Positions 43,321-52,884 of a DNA stretch of 64,000 nucleotides are shown piece after piece. A model generated the notes under the pieces. The model was not told the origin of the DNA and did not search any database. It saw nothing but the letters and a program-made list of their open reading frames with translations. The position numbers and the translations under genes are program-made. The stretch comes from Molanna angustata (taxonomy: Eukaryota > Arthropoda > Insecta > Trichoptera > Molannidae), in the NCBI GenBank assembly GCA_963576475.1, contig OY754990.1, positions 7,995,485-8,059,484 of the forward strand, written 5' to 3'. Within the stretch, counting starts at the first letter, position 1; each line of letters begins with the position of its first letter.

Positions 43321-43984
43321 GTTTTAGAGTTTTAAACTATGTTCGTTCTGGGAGCGGCCACAAGGAACTTCTATCGGGCATATTTTTAATATCACTACCC
43401 CAAACCTAAGAAGCCAACCTCAAACGTGGGGGCCCGTCGAATCAAATCTAGGATCATTGCCGCTGGCTTCCTCCCATCCTTTAGTACCTAATTGTGTTGG
43501 CGATTCAAAAATGAGCCTTTACCACATCTGACACTTCGTTTAAACCTATTCTCGGATTTGAGGATCGCCACACCAGAAATGATGAACCTTCGCTGCGTGT
43601 GATAAGTCACCGTCGAGCGAGGCATTAAGTCGTCTGCCTCGCTCTTTCATAGGTAAGAATTGAAGGGGGCACCGACCTTTTGCCCAGAATCCTAGGATGG
43701 AGTTGCGGCCACCCCAAACTTTACTGGCTAAGCTCCTATGGCCGCAACCTAGCCCAAGCACATGTCCAGACCATTTCAACATTAAATACCTAATCTAAAT
43801 GGGTTAAAATGCTTGAGGCTTCATAAATTTTATTTTATTTTGTAAACAAACAGTCTTAATTACAAGTAATAAAATAATATAAGATCAACTTTACTCTGCA
43901 TTTCAAGTATTGTACATAAGACAACTGTGCACATACAAAATCTTAAAACATTTCAACTTGAAATAGGAAAGACACACTCTAGAA
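43321..43984. other. Unassigned, GC-richer stretch
   Basis: The minus frame 43546-43782 (Gly/Arg/Trp-rich, starts MLKWSGHVLGLGCG) is of non-AT composition and may be an old coding or ribosomal-like relic, but no family is recognised. 43340-43520 is likewise GC-richer and unassigned. Confidence 0.35.
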
Positions 43985-44584
43985 CAGGGGTGGCCAACTT
44001 GATTAGATCAAAGATCTACTGTTTACTGAGGAAGCCCTGTGCGATCTACCAATTACATACTTCTTGAAATTCTAAATGAAACAGCATAGTTCAGTACACA
44101 ATAAGTAGTATTTTTTATTTTATTAAGAGGGAAAACATAAAACTGAAAATTATTTTTATGTAGTAACTACCTATGTATATTAGTGTGAGCACTGCGTCTG
44201 AGCATCTCCCGCTAGATTAACAAAATCAGGTTTGTAGTTGGAAATTGCCAACCTTAAAGAATCCCAGTGTATGAACGTCTGTCAAGCGAGAACGGTGTTT
44301 ATTTTTTGTTTGTTTTAAGTAAGAAAATGCTGACTCACATAAATATGTTGAACCAAAACACGAATGCAATTGTTCAACACATTTCTTAAACATGGATATT
44401 TCTCGTTGGAAACCAATACCCAGAAATCTAGATCCATAAAGTAACGTGATAACGTGAACGTAACGTGATGCGTACAGTAGTTCATGATTACGTTGCGCAG
44501 TCTGTTCTACTTATTTATGTATATTTTTTGGCTTGCCACGATCGACTGGACTAATAGTCGCGATCGACCGGTTGGCCACCCCTG
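43985..44584 (-). mobile_element. hAT transposon deletion derivative, 8-bp target duplication
   Basis: Perfect 14-bp terminal inverted repeats CAGGGGTGGCCAAC / GTTGGCCACCCCTG. Perfect 8-bp duplication CTCTAGAA at 43977-43984 and 44585-44592. Length 600 bp. The minus strand at ~44205-44420 still encodes part of the C-terminal dimerisation domain of a hAT transposase: QREISMFKKCVEQLHS, FGSTYLCESAFSYLKQTKN and KHRSRLTDVHTLG. The frame then shifts near 44262 (LRLAISNYKPDFVNLAG in the new frame). The DDE/RNase-H fold and BED finger are deleted. Confidence 0.95.
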
Positions 44585-44592
44585 CTCTAGAA

Positions 44593-45198
44593 CAACAGGT
44601 ACACCAAAATAGAACCAACATTAGTAAACTAATGCAGGTACCTATAGAACCAATACAACCTATAGACATAGACATTATACTTTCATAACCCTTTATTCTA
44701 TAAAGGGTTCTAAAGTAGGTATTCTATAAAATTCCTTTTATTTTTTTTTAATCAATATCTCGATTTAATACACCAAAAAATAGTTGTCAAGTTATATTTT
44801 AGGGAGAGGGGGGGGGGGCTCAAATAATTTAATTTAAATATATTTTTTTCGCATACAAAGGAAACTTTTTTTACAAGCCATGGAATATAGTCGATTTACG
44901 CGTCGAAAGGGGAAAAAAACGGGCGACATTAGTCGATTTACGCGTTCAAAGGGTTAAACTCAAAAATACACTGAATCCACACTGGCTTTTTAATAAAAAA
45001 ATGCAAAGACTGCAAAAATTATGTGACTGTCGTACTACAATAGTTAACAAATAAATTAAAATAATTATATAAAACTATTTTTATTCTAAACTAAATCAAA
45101 CACATCCTTAAAAAAGTAGTCAAAATCTATTTATTTATTATTATTACATAATTATGAATACTAGCACATACTCATGGGCTAGTTGAGTGGGGTGACAG
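44593..45198. other. AT-rich stretch, nothing recognised
   Basis: Contains a G-run at 44808-44818 and the repeated AGTCGATTTACGCG at 44890 and 44932. Otherwise empty. Confidence 0.45.
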
Positions 45199-46030
45199 GA
45201 AAATTATTCGAAAAACAATTATTCGAATGCTCAATTTTACGAAAATCAATTTTACGAATAGCAATTATTCGAATCACATTTTTTCGAAAAACAATTTTCC
45301 GAACACACAATTATCAGAATTTACAATTGTTCGAATTTTTATGACGTCATGTTGGTAGTATTGTGAGAGGAATAAACCATAGATTTTTATTATAATATAC
45401 TAGATGTCGTAGTTAGCAAATTTTGTATGAATCGAAAACAAATGACTCACTTTTTGCACGGAGTACTACATCTACATAGTATATTATATTTAGTAAAAAT
45501 CTATGGAATAAACAACATGGCGACGCACCGCGCTGTCAGATATCCTAGGATGTACACCTATTTTTTAAACCTAAACCTACAAAACTTTGGTAAAAATAGG
45601 TTGGTTAGGTTTGTTTGTAGTTATAATTGCGACTGGCATGAGCCAGTTGCATTATATATTTAAAAAAGTAACTATAATATTAAAATAAAATAACTAAATT
45701 GGTGTGAATACTAGATAAACATAAACTGGTGTATAAACTAGGCTATCCCGCGCTGTCAAACATCAGTTATTAAAAATGTGCAAACATACGTACCCAACAA
45801 TAATACAACAAGTAATAATAGTCTTCATCGAATATATTTTACTGGCAACAAATATGTCAAAGGAGGCAACATAATGACACAAAAATATATTAAATTCGGT
45901 TAATTGGTTTTCCAACAAATGTTAGTTCGAATAATTTGCTTTCGGACAATTGTCATTCTGATAACTGATTTTCGAAAAATTGTTATTCGTACAATTGCGC
46001 ATTCGACCAATTGTGTTTCGAAGAATTTTC
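45199..46030. mobile_element. Foldback element with repeat-structured arms
   Basis: The left arm (45199-45340) and right arm (45895-46030) are inverted: GAAAATTATTCGAAAAACAA on the left against the reverse complement GAAAATTCTTCGAAACACAA on the right, then CGAATGCTCAATTTTACGAA against CGAATGCGCAATTGTACGAA. Each arm is built from ~15-17 bp units of the type CGAAxAxCAATTxT. Centre ~550 bp, noncoding, containing a smaller MITE (45378-45505). Arms match over ~135 bp with many substitutions, so it is old. Confidence 0.75.
45378..45505. mobile_element. MITE Rep-C copy 1, 8-bp target duplication
   Basis: Starts CATAGATTTTTATTATAATA and ends with the inverse, TTTAGTAAAAATCTATG. The right arm is diverged. 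GAATAAAC flanks it exactly at 45370-45377 and 45506-45513. Length 128 bp. Internal GCAAATTTTGTATGAATCGA is shared with copy 2. An 8-bp duplication fits hAT-type transposition. The copy lies inside the foldback element. Confidence 0.9.
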
Positions 46031-46339
46031 ATGTAATCGTTGAGTGGATACATCCATGTGATTCCAATGACTCTTATTACAATTTAATTGGTTTTTATTT
46101 ACGTAGGTATTATTTAAATTATTGTTACTCGTAACCAATGTTCTTTTAATTGAATGGATTATAAAATAAAATAAAAAGTAATCCATTTGAAAACCAATCA
46201 AGTTTACAGAAATGATCAAACCTATGTAAATTCTTATGGCATATTTATAGGGAAAGGATATAATTAATTGGACGGAAAGAAAACAGAGGAGCTTGCTAAA
46301 CACTGCTCACCAGAAAACAAGGCATTAAGGGACATTATT
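46031..46339. other. Unassigned stretch
   Basis: AT-rich. The minus frame 45983-46303 has no motif and starts within the foldback arm. Confidence 0.4.
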
Positions 46340-46470
46340 ATTGGCGATTTAAATTTAGTAATGTACGATTCCTCGTTCTTCCTTATACGCCAATCTTCCC
46401 CTTCTTTTACAGGACCACAAATTCGACAAATAACTCTTCTTTCGAAAATATCCAATGCTTCGGCGCAAAA
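46340..46470 (-). pseudogene. LINE relic, minus strand
   Basis: The minus strand encodes ALDIFERRVICRICGPVKEG and DWRIRKNEESYI, the segment equivalent to AAFERRILRTIYGPIKE...RRRYNRELYE in the LINE tail at 48936-49351. About 40 codons survive. Confidence 0.75.
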
Positions 46471-46535
46471 ATATATCTTAAAATTGAACAATCATAGCAA
46501 TACACTCTTCCATATAAGTAGAGTAAGAAAGAAAC

Positions 46536-47133
46536 TTTTTTTTTATTGACAAACATTTTTTCAACATCTCAATAGAGACGAAGTTGGGATATTGTAGAAG
46601 AACCAGGAACTCGAGGCACCTACAGGGCTAACGACCTGTCATCGGATGGTTTACGTGATCACTTTATGCGCTTGCGCAACGTTCACCAATTATGCCTTGT
46701 TATTGAGATCCGTTATCGATGTAATTTTGAAAGTTCTATATATTTGAATAGTGTGTAACATTTTACTTGAAAATAATGCATTATTACTATTGCCATCTAT
46801 GGAGTAACGGAGAAACCTTTTTGTAACGCCATCCATTGAGAAATTGAAAAAATATTTTTTTATTTGTAAACAATGATAGCAACAGTACATCGATAAGGGA
46901 ACTCAATAACAAGGCATAATTGGTGAACGTTGCGCAAGCGCATAAAGTGATCACGTAAACCTGCCGATGACAGGTCGTAAGCCCTGTAGGTGCCTCGAGT
47001 TCCTGGTTCTTCTACAATATCCCAACTTCGTCTCTATTGAGATGTTGAAAAAATGTTATGTAATAAAAATATCATTTGACTCCCGAAAGGGAAAAAATCC
47101 ATTGTTTGCGTATATGCAATTAAAAAATATTCG
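46536..47133. mobile_element. Rep-B foldback element, flanked by 11-bp direct repeats
   Basis: Left arm 46536-46760 (TTTTTATTGACAAACATTTT, CGAAGTTGGGATATTGTAGA and CTTTATGCGCTTGCGCAACG) and right arm ~46880-47133 (inverse order). The right arm is ~60 bp longer, keeping the outer CATTTGACTCCCGAAAGGG and GCGTATATGCAATTAA parts that the left arm lacks. AAGAAAGAAAC occurs at 46525-46535 and 47134-47144. The centre has GTAACGCCATCCATTGAG. No coding; 46967-47269 (plus) and 46690-46890 (minus) are shadows. Confidence 0.85.
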
Positions 47134-47144
47134 AAGAAAGAAAC

Positions 47145-47457
47145 GTGCAACGCCACTGGTAATGTATCACATATTTATAATGAGAGTATACTTAAAATAT
47201 AGTTTAACAGCAATTTACAGTAATCATTATTATCTACTCTTTAAAACCTCTACCACGGGTAATTATTAAAAAACAAAAGTATGTAAACATGATTTTGCCT
47301 TTAAGACATTAGTACCTATAAGTGATTATTTTTGCCATAGTAATATTATGTGTAATTAGAATGGACAAATAGGTATCTAACGTTGGCAGCAATTGAAAAA
47401 ACAGAAAAAAAACACGACCAAAATAATACAGGAAGCAAACATAAGAACAAAATAAAT
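47145..47457. other. Unassigned stretch
   Basis: Nothing recognised. Confidence 0.45.
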
Positions 47458-47955
47458 ACGAGTGGGTTGTGGCCAACGATAAACTCCTCACTAACAAGTC
47501 ATTCTATAAAGTATTCAAATTTTGTATGGAAAATATTTAAAATTTTTACGAAATGAGTTTTTAAAATGTTTTTTGATCAAAATATTTTATTGTGAATAAT
47601 TAATTATTCTTCAACGCCATTTTATGAAAGTGAAAGGGCCTCTTTAGCAATTTTAAAATAAAAATATCAAATTTTAAGTTTCCCGAGCTTGGGGTTACTT
47701 TGAAATATTTGACAGTTAAAAAAATTGAGAAGCACTGATCAGATATCCTTCACAATCTTATGGGGTCTAAGCGAGTATTAGATATACAAATTTGTAAAAT
47801 TTGAAAAGAATCGAACGAGTATTTTATTTAGTCTATTATCGATAAAGTAGGTATACCTAATAAACATCCCGTACATAGCATACACACATACATACATTGT
47901 GATGTAACTTTTAAAATACAATCTCAGCATGATACTTTTTGATAATCTCAATTAA
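47458..47955 (-). mobile_element. Rep-A copy A8, uninterrupted
   Basis: From ACGAGTGGGTTGTGGCCAAC through GAAGCACTGATCAGATATCC, TAAGCGAGTATTAGATATAC and TATCGATAAAGTAGG, to AAAATACAATCTCAGCATGA. It carries no insertion at the points where A1 has the 166-bp MITE and A9 the pogo-like element, so it serves as the empty-site reference. The GT tract is short (ACACACATACATAC). Confidence 0.85.
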
Positions 47956-48099
47956 ACTAACCTAACCAATAAAATAACGATAAATAAAAATATTGAATAC
48001 CAAAAAATATTGAAAGTGTAGGTACCTACTTGCTTGACAAATTATTTTTTTCATTATAAAATGTTCAATCGGTTGTTAAATATAACGGGTAAACAGGTT

Positions 48100-48279
48100 G
48101 CCCCCAAGTCAAATTGAAAACGCTGTTCGTTTTCGCCAAGCGCTAATTTTTTTTTGTATGGGATTTGACGTTTGTTGTAGAAATTTTTTCTACAATAACA
48201 AACAACAAACGTCAAATCCCATACAAAAAAAATTAGCGCTTGGCGAAAACGAACAGCGTTTTCAATTTGACTTGGGGGC
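48100..48279. mobile_element. 180-bp near-perfect palindrome with GTT flanks
   Basis: Arms of ~80 bp: GCCCCCAAGTCAAATTGAAA, CGCTGTTCGTTTTCGCCAAG and CGCTAATTTTTTTTTGTATG mirrored on the right, ending TTTGACTTGGGGGC. The loop is near AAATTTTTTCTACAATA. Arms differ essentially only in A/T run length. GTT at 48097-48099 and 48280-48282 is a possible 3-bp target duplication. Open frames on both strands (48054-48433) arise from the symmetry. Confidence 0.9.
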
Positions 48280-48303
48280 GTTATCTTTGGATGCTGATAA
48301 ATG

Positions 48304-48629
48304 CATAGATTTTTATTATAATATACTAGATGTATTAGGTACTCCATGCAAAAAGCTAGTCATGGAATATCACGCGTTTGACGTTTTGGTTGGCAACATA
48401 TTTCAGTTTTCCTTACATTTCAACACATCCTAGATAACTGTTTTCTTAATAAACAAAGTGTTTTTTTCGACAAATAAATCCGAAAACAATTCACATTAGT
48501 CGTTATTCTCTATAGAAAGACGATGTGGTCTGGAATCAAAACGTCAAAATCCCCCGGAAAAATGACTCACTTCGATTCATACAAAATTTGCTTACTACGA
48601 CATCTAGTATATTATAATAAAAATCTATG
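48304..48629. mobile_element. MITE Rep-C copy 2, 8-bp target duplication
   Basis: Ends CATAGATTTTTATTATAATA and TATTATAATAAAAATCTATG are perfect inverses over ~30 bp. GATAAATG flanks it exactly at 48296-48303 and 48630-48637. Length 326 bp. The right subterminal region shares TCGATTCATACAAAATTTGC with copy 1. Noncoding interior. Confidence 0.92.
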
Positions 48630-48637
48630 GATAAATG

Positions 48638-48926
48638 TAATCAGTATCTATGGTTTTCTTGTAGATATTTCTCGATGGTTCCTTACGAGCGACACTTATC
48701 TTCAAGGTATAAATGTCACCAAATACCTTGAACGAGCTTTCGGTTGCGCAGAGCGCAAATTTGTGTCTTTTTGCTTCGTTGGTTTACGTGCAAATCGCCC
48801 CACTTCTCGATTTTATTTAATTTTATTAAAAAGGGTACATCGACAGACATCCAGCTTATAATTTTCATAAAAAGAAAATAATATTGGTTATTATTATGGT
48901 TGCTGAACGTCCAATTATGGATGCAC
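48638..48926. repeat. Unassigned, with a short shared block
   Basis: GCGCAGAGCGCAAATTTGTG at 48745 followed by GTGCAAATCGCCCCAC corresponds to GCGCAGAGCGCAAATTGGTG and GTGCAGCCCGCCCCCC at 49891-49948. A dispersed repeat of unknown class (Rep-I). Confidence 0.45.
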
Positions 48927-48935
48927 ACAACATTA

Positions 48936-49351
48936 CATGCTGAAACACAAACAGAAGGATCCATAGCGGCATTTGAGAGAAGGATCCTTCGAACGATCTA
49001 CGGGCCTATAAAAGAGAATAATGGTTGCCGTCGTCGATACAACAGGGAACTATACGAGACCTATGAAGAGCCCGATGTGATCAATTCCATCAAGATAGGG
49101 CGCTTAAGATGGTCTGGTCACATAATCCGAATGGACGACGACAACCCCACAAAACGCCTCACACTTTCTGTGCCACAAGGTCGAAGGAGACCAGGAAGAC
49201 CAAGGACTCGATGGATGGACAGTGTCGATGCCGATGCTTCTACAATAAATATTAGAAACTGGAGAACGAAGGCAACGGATAGACGGGAATGGAGAAGACT
49301 CCTGGATTCAGCCAAGGCCCACCGAGGGCTGTCGAGCTTATGATGATGATG
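48936..49351 (+). pseudogene. 5'-truncated LINE tail with 9-bp target duplication
   Basis: An open frame to 49343 encodes AAFERRILRTIYGPIKEN, KIGRLRWSGHIIRMDDDNP, GRRRPGRPRTRWMDSVDAD, STINIRNWRTKATDRREWRR and LDSAKAHRGLSSL with a stop, then a (TGA)n tail TGATGATGATG. ACAACATTA flanks it at 48927-48935 and 49352-49360. No stop or shift in ~136 codons. The ATG at 48900 belongs to flanking DNA. Only the LINE terminus is present, so it is inactive. Confidence 0.9.
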
Positions 49352-49499
49352 ACAACATTAAATGAGGTCATATTTAATCACACACCTAAGTAACACAAGT
49401 AAGAGTTACATAAATAAGATAAAATTCGGTTACAAAAGTTAAGTAAAAAAAGAAGAAAATAAAAATAGTTACACTAGCTAAAGCTAGTGTTTAATAGAT

Positions 49500-49810
49500 A
49501 TCTGACTAAAATGGCCTAGATCTAGAAGATCTGGACCACGTATACTTTCGATGCCCTGTTAGAGATCGATACAGTTTATACCAATCTTTTTGTGGAAATA
49601 TTAACGAAGTGCAGTTTCCACTAAAGATTCGACACCTTCTTGCAATTGCTTCCCCGATAATCTACAAAGAAATATTAAAATTCATTGAGAAAGACATGGT
49701 AGTTTTGTAGGCGTTGTTTGTCTTTTTTTAAACTGTTTTTTGTTTTTATTTATGTAAAATTCTCACGCCGTCAAATGGCACAAATCGACCTTAAATGGTC
49801 GTATTGCCTA
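49500..49810 (+). pseudogene. Jockey/I-like LINE terminus and 3' UTR
   Basis: The frame from ~49522 to 49710 encodes DLEDLDHVYFRCPVRDRYS, QSFCGNINEVQFPLKIRHLL and IIYKEILKFIEKDMVVL with a stop. DHVYFRCP is the H-x(4-6)-C-P motif that ends many jockey/I/R1-type ORF2 proteins. The 3' UTR contains GGCACAAATCGACCTTAAAT and GGTCGTATTGCCTAT and an A-rich end. Same family as 60375-60900. Confidence 0.8.
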
Positions 49811-50418
49811 TATTAAAAAAAATATATATATCTGGCTACAACTCTACTGCAGCCAGTCTCAAATAACTCGAGCATATCACTCATGTGGGATGCGCAGAGC
49901 GCAAATTGGTGTTTTTTAGCTTGGCTGGTATAAGTGCAGCCCGCCCCCCTTCACGACGAATATTTAAGTTATTTGCCGGAGACTGTACCTCGAAGGTACA
50001 CAAGGCTTCCTTAATTGTACGAATATTATGAGTCTGCGCTATTGTCTATAGCAGACTTAGATTGTACTGTTACGATCGCGAAACTATGTCTTGAAACAAG
50101 TGATAAAACCTGGTCTATGGCGCCATGGCGAACGTCAATATGTCTATATATACGTGTAGGTACCTATCCACAGCCCACGCCCAAATATTTTAAAGAAATC
50201 GCCAAACTGGTACAATTATTTGCTATCGTTGCCGTCAGGTCCGACACTGGGTCAAAACAATCCAGAAGCATTTTAACAATTTATTTATTTATTTATTTTA
50301 AATTCTTTACACTTGTTTTTTATTTTTTATGTGCGACCGACACCCGCTTCACTGGGAACATACCCGTGTCGGAGCTAGTATCAAAATGACATTTATTAAT
50401 TAGATTGTCACATCACAA
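49811..50418. other. Unassigned; includes Rep-I block
   Basis: 49883-49948 matches 48735-48800 (Rep-I). The plus frame 50015-50389 has no recognised motif. ATTTATTTATTTATTTT at 50281. Confidence 0.4.
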
Positions 50419-50893
50419 ATGTACCTTAAAAATAACACAAAATAACTCATAAGATTCATAATAAATTTCAAGTTGCAGGTTATCATCGGCAATAATACAA
50501 AATACAAAAACAAATGTACCTTAAAAATAACACAAAATAACTCATAAGATTCATAATAAATTTCAAGTTGCAGGTTATCATCGGCAATAATACAAAATAC
50601 AAAAACAAATGTACCTTAAAAATAACACAAAATAACTCATAAGATTCATAATAAATTTCAAGTTGCAGGTTATCATCGGCAATAATACAAAATACAAAAA
50701 CAAATGTACCTTAAAAATAACACAAAATAACTCATAAGATTCATAATAAATTTCAAGTTGCAGGTTATCATCGGCAATAATACAAAATACAAAAACAAAT
50801 GTACCTTAAAAATAACACAAAATAACTCATAAGATTCATAATAAATTTCAAGTTGCAGGTTATCATCGGCAATAATACAAAATACAAAAACAC
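50419..50893 (+). repeat. 95-bp tandem array, five identical units
   Basis: ATGTACCTTAAAAATAACAC begins at 50419, 50514, 50609, 50704 and 50799. By eye the five units show no substitutions. Units include CATAAGATTCATAATAAATT and GTTGCAGGTTATCATCGGC. The identity implies very recent amplification, or an assembly artefact. Confidence 0.95.
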
Positions 50894-51002
50894 AACAATT
50901 GTCACTATGTCTCTGGCATGTCCATAGATAAAGGCGACAACAGTGTATAGTTAGTGTATTCTATGGGCGACAAGTGGCGGGAACATGATAATACAACAGA
51001 AA

Positions 51003-51460
51003 AAATAATAATAATAATAAGTATACAGGTTGGCATCACTTATGATAGGGTAACGTTCGCTTTACAGTTTGCGGGACCCTCTTGAAAGATCCATTTTTTT
51101 ATGTTAAACTTGAACACTTTATACTCTTTGATGTTCCTTATTTCACTTGGCAGCATATTGAAGAGTCGAGGTGCCAAGTACAGGTGACTTTTTTGTCCAT
51201 AAGTTGATGACTTTCTGGGAATCAATTTATAATTTTCTGCAGTCGACCTTGTATTTCTTGGGTTATGGATAAGCCAGTCCTCGGGAAAAATGTGCGTCAG
51301 TAAATCTCTTGCAAATAATTGATAAATTGTCATTACACCAAGGTTTTTGTATATAGATTCTGTAGGGGTTCTTAGAGGTACTTTTAGTATGACTTTTATA
51401 ATGGATTTTTGTGCCATCTCTAATTGGTGTATGGTTGTTCTGTTTGCAATATTTTGTTTT
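51003..51460 (-). pseudogene. LINE C-terminal fragment with (ATT)n tail, minus strand
   Basis: The frame 51040-51417, open upstream to ~51455, encodes RTTIHQLEMAQKSIIKVIL, then ESIYKNLGVMTIYQLFARDL, NTRSTAENYKLIPRKSSTYG and QKSHLYLAPRLFNMLPSEI, with a FNIKKWI end. The YLAPRLFNMLP motif is the LINE-terminus equivalent of 'WNsLP'. The 3' tail is AATAATAATAATAATAA (plus, 51004). Related in layout to 11570-12112. Confidence 0.85.
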
Positions 51461-51863
51461 TTTTTAATTATTTATAAATTAATAAATAAATAAATTAATT
51501 AAATAATTAATTAATTTATATGAATATTTATATTAATGTTAATATTTGATAGTTAGTAAATTTGAGAAGCACTGATCAGATATCCTACAAAATATAATGA
51601 AAGCGAGTGAAAGCGAGTATCAGATAGGGGAGGGTTGCCGAAGTTGGACCGGCTCCTAGATTGGACCGGTCCTGTTTTCGGCAATCCACGAACATGTGAT
51701 ACGTTTGTTTGGCAACAGTGCATTCCTAATGTAACCTCGTGGTTCTTCCAATCTCGCGACGCCACTCAGTCGCCTTCTGTACGGCATTGAGCAGCGTTGT
51801 GTGTTTTGTGCAGTTTTGTTGCTATTTTTTGTTGTTGCGGCTAAGGGATTCCTGATTCTGACG

Positions 51864-52176
51864 GTATGTTAATAATTTCTTAATTAATACTTATCTATAA
51901 TGCGCTTATTTAGTTACAATTTGTTGTCTTTATTTTCATATTCAATGCTTCAGTAAAGTTTTAATTTTAAATTTATTAAATAATCTACGTGTTGCTTGGT
52001 TTGGACCACTTAGAGTTTCCTAAGATGGACTGGTCCATCCTAAGAAACTTTTTACAAAAAAATGTTTGCTACATTTTTTACAACCTAAGAAACTTTAAGA
52101 ACAACAAAACAAAAAAATTCTGATGTTATTTTATATATCAATAACGAAAGTCTTATTATGTAATATTCTATTTCAG
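51864..52176 (+). other. Putative intron in the pogo-like element leader
   Basis: Donor ACG/GTATGTTAAT at 51864 and acceptor TTCTATTTCAG ending at 52176, five bases before the ATG at 52181. The 313-bp interval is AT-rich. It would place the start codon at the head of the second exon. Splicing is predicted from the consensus only. Confidence 0.5.
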
Positions 52177-52180
52177 ATAA

Positions 52181-52423
52181 ATGATGTCTGAATTAAACAA
52201 AAACTATAGAGGGAAGTATGGAAGCTGGTCTGAAGATGATCTACAAAGAGCCATAGCAGCATATAAAAACGGAGACTATGGATTAAACGAGTGTGCGAGA
52301 ACATATTGTGTGCCAAAAACAACCATAAATCGTCACGTTTTCCAAGACCATCATTTTGCTCCAGCTGATGTTCTTCTTCCTGAGCCACCTGAACAACCGT
52401 CCAACATTGTACCAACAACATAA
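52181..52423 (+). pseudogene. psq-type helix-turn-helix fragment of a pogo-like transposase
   Basis: 80-residue frame from ATG at 52181, just after the predicted splice acceptor. Residues ~10-50 (KYGSWSEDDLQRAIAAYKNG then LNECARTYCVPKTTINRHV) match the psq/CENP-B-like helix-turn-helix that binds transposon ends in pogo transposases. The frame stops at TAA (52421-52423). The same frame then continues with an acidic linker (SESSDEIDDSDNDANYQP), showing that the TAA is a premature stop. No catalytic domain. Confidence 0.85.
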
Positions 52424-52521
52424 TCTTTAACACAAGCGGATTCTGAATCTTCAGATGAAATTGACGACAGCGACAATGATGCCAACTACCAACCTAAAAA
52501 AAATATAGAAAATTTATAAAT

Positions 52522-52884
52522 GTGCTAAATGAAATATCACCCAAGCCGAAACTTTCGAGGAATCCACATAGTACCACAAGAAAGCGAAGATGCGGTGATG
52601 GGAAAGTACAGAAAGCAGTTCTTATAACTAGCAGTCCATACAAAATAGAATTGGAACAGATGAAAGAAAGAGGAAAAAAGAATGAAGTAAATAAAAAATT
52701 GAACATGCCATCAACCAGCAAATCTGAAGACATAATTGAATCTGAATGGTATTGTTTTCTTTGCAATAAAATTAAAAAAGATAGCATGATCCAATGCATG
52801 TTATGTGAAAAATGGGTGCACACAAAATGTGCACGTATAAAAGCCAGCGAAAAACAATTTTTCTGTTTAAAGTGCATCGCTTAA
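52522..52884 (+). pseudogene. C-terminal zinc-finger fragment of a pogo-like transposase
   Basis: 120-residue frame from ATG at 52522, in a different frame from the helix-turn-helix part. A basic TTRKRRCGDGK stretch with ITSSPYKIELE at ~18-46 is typical of the region after the DDE domain in insect pogo-like proteins. Residues 78-118 form a PHD-type C4HC3 finger: C78-x2-C81, C92-x2-C95, H100-x2-C103, C115-x2-C118. The ATG is probably internal to the ancestral protein. AATAAAAATAAAG at 53109 may be the polyadenylation signal. Confidence 0.85.

Noticed and set aside
46967..47269. 100-residue plus-strand frame starting MTGRKPCRCLEF
   Set aside because: Starts inside a Rep-B arm; the same start occurs antisense at 18904-19134 because the arms are inverted copies.
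48054..48433. Opposed 97- and 111-residue frames with similar sequences
   Set aside because: Both come from the 180-bp palindrome, which reads alike on the two strands.
50419..50893. CRISPR-like regularly spaced repeats
   Set aside because: Units are contiguous tandem copies with no unique spacers, and the DNA is eukaryotic. The same applies to 15151-16880 and 20045-20668.
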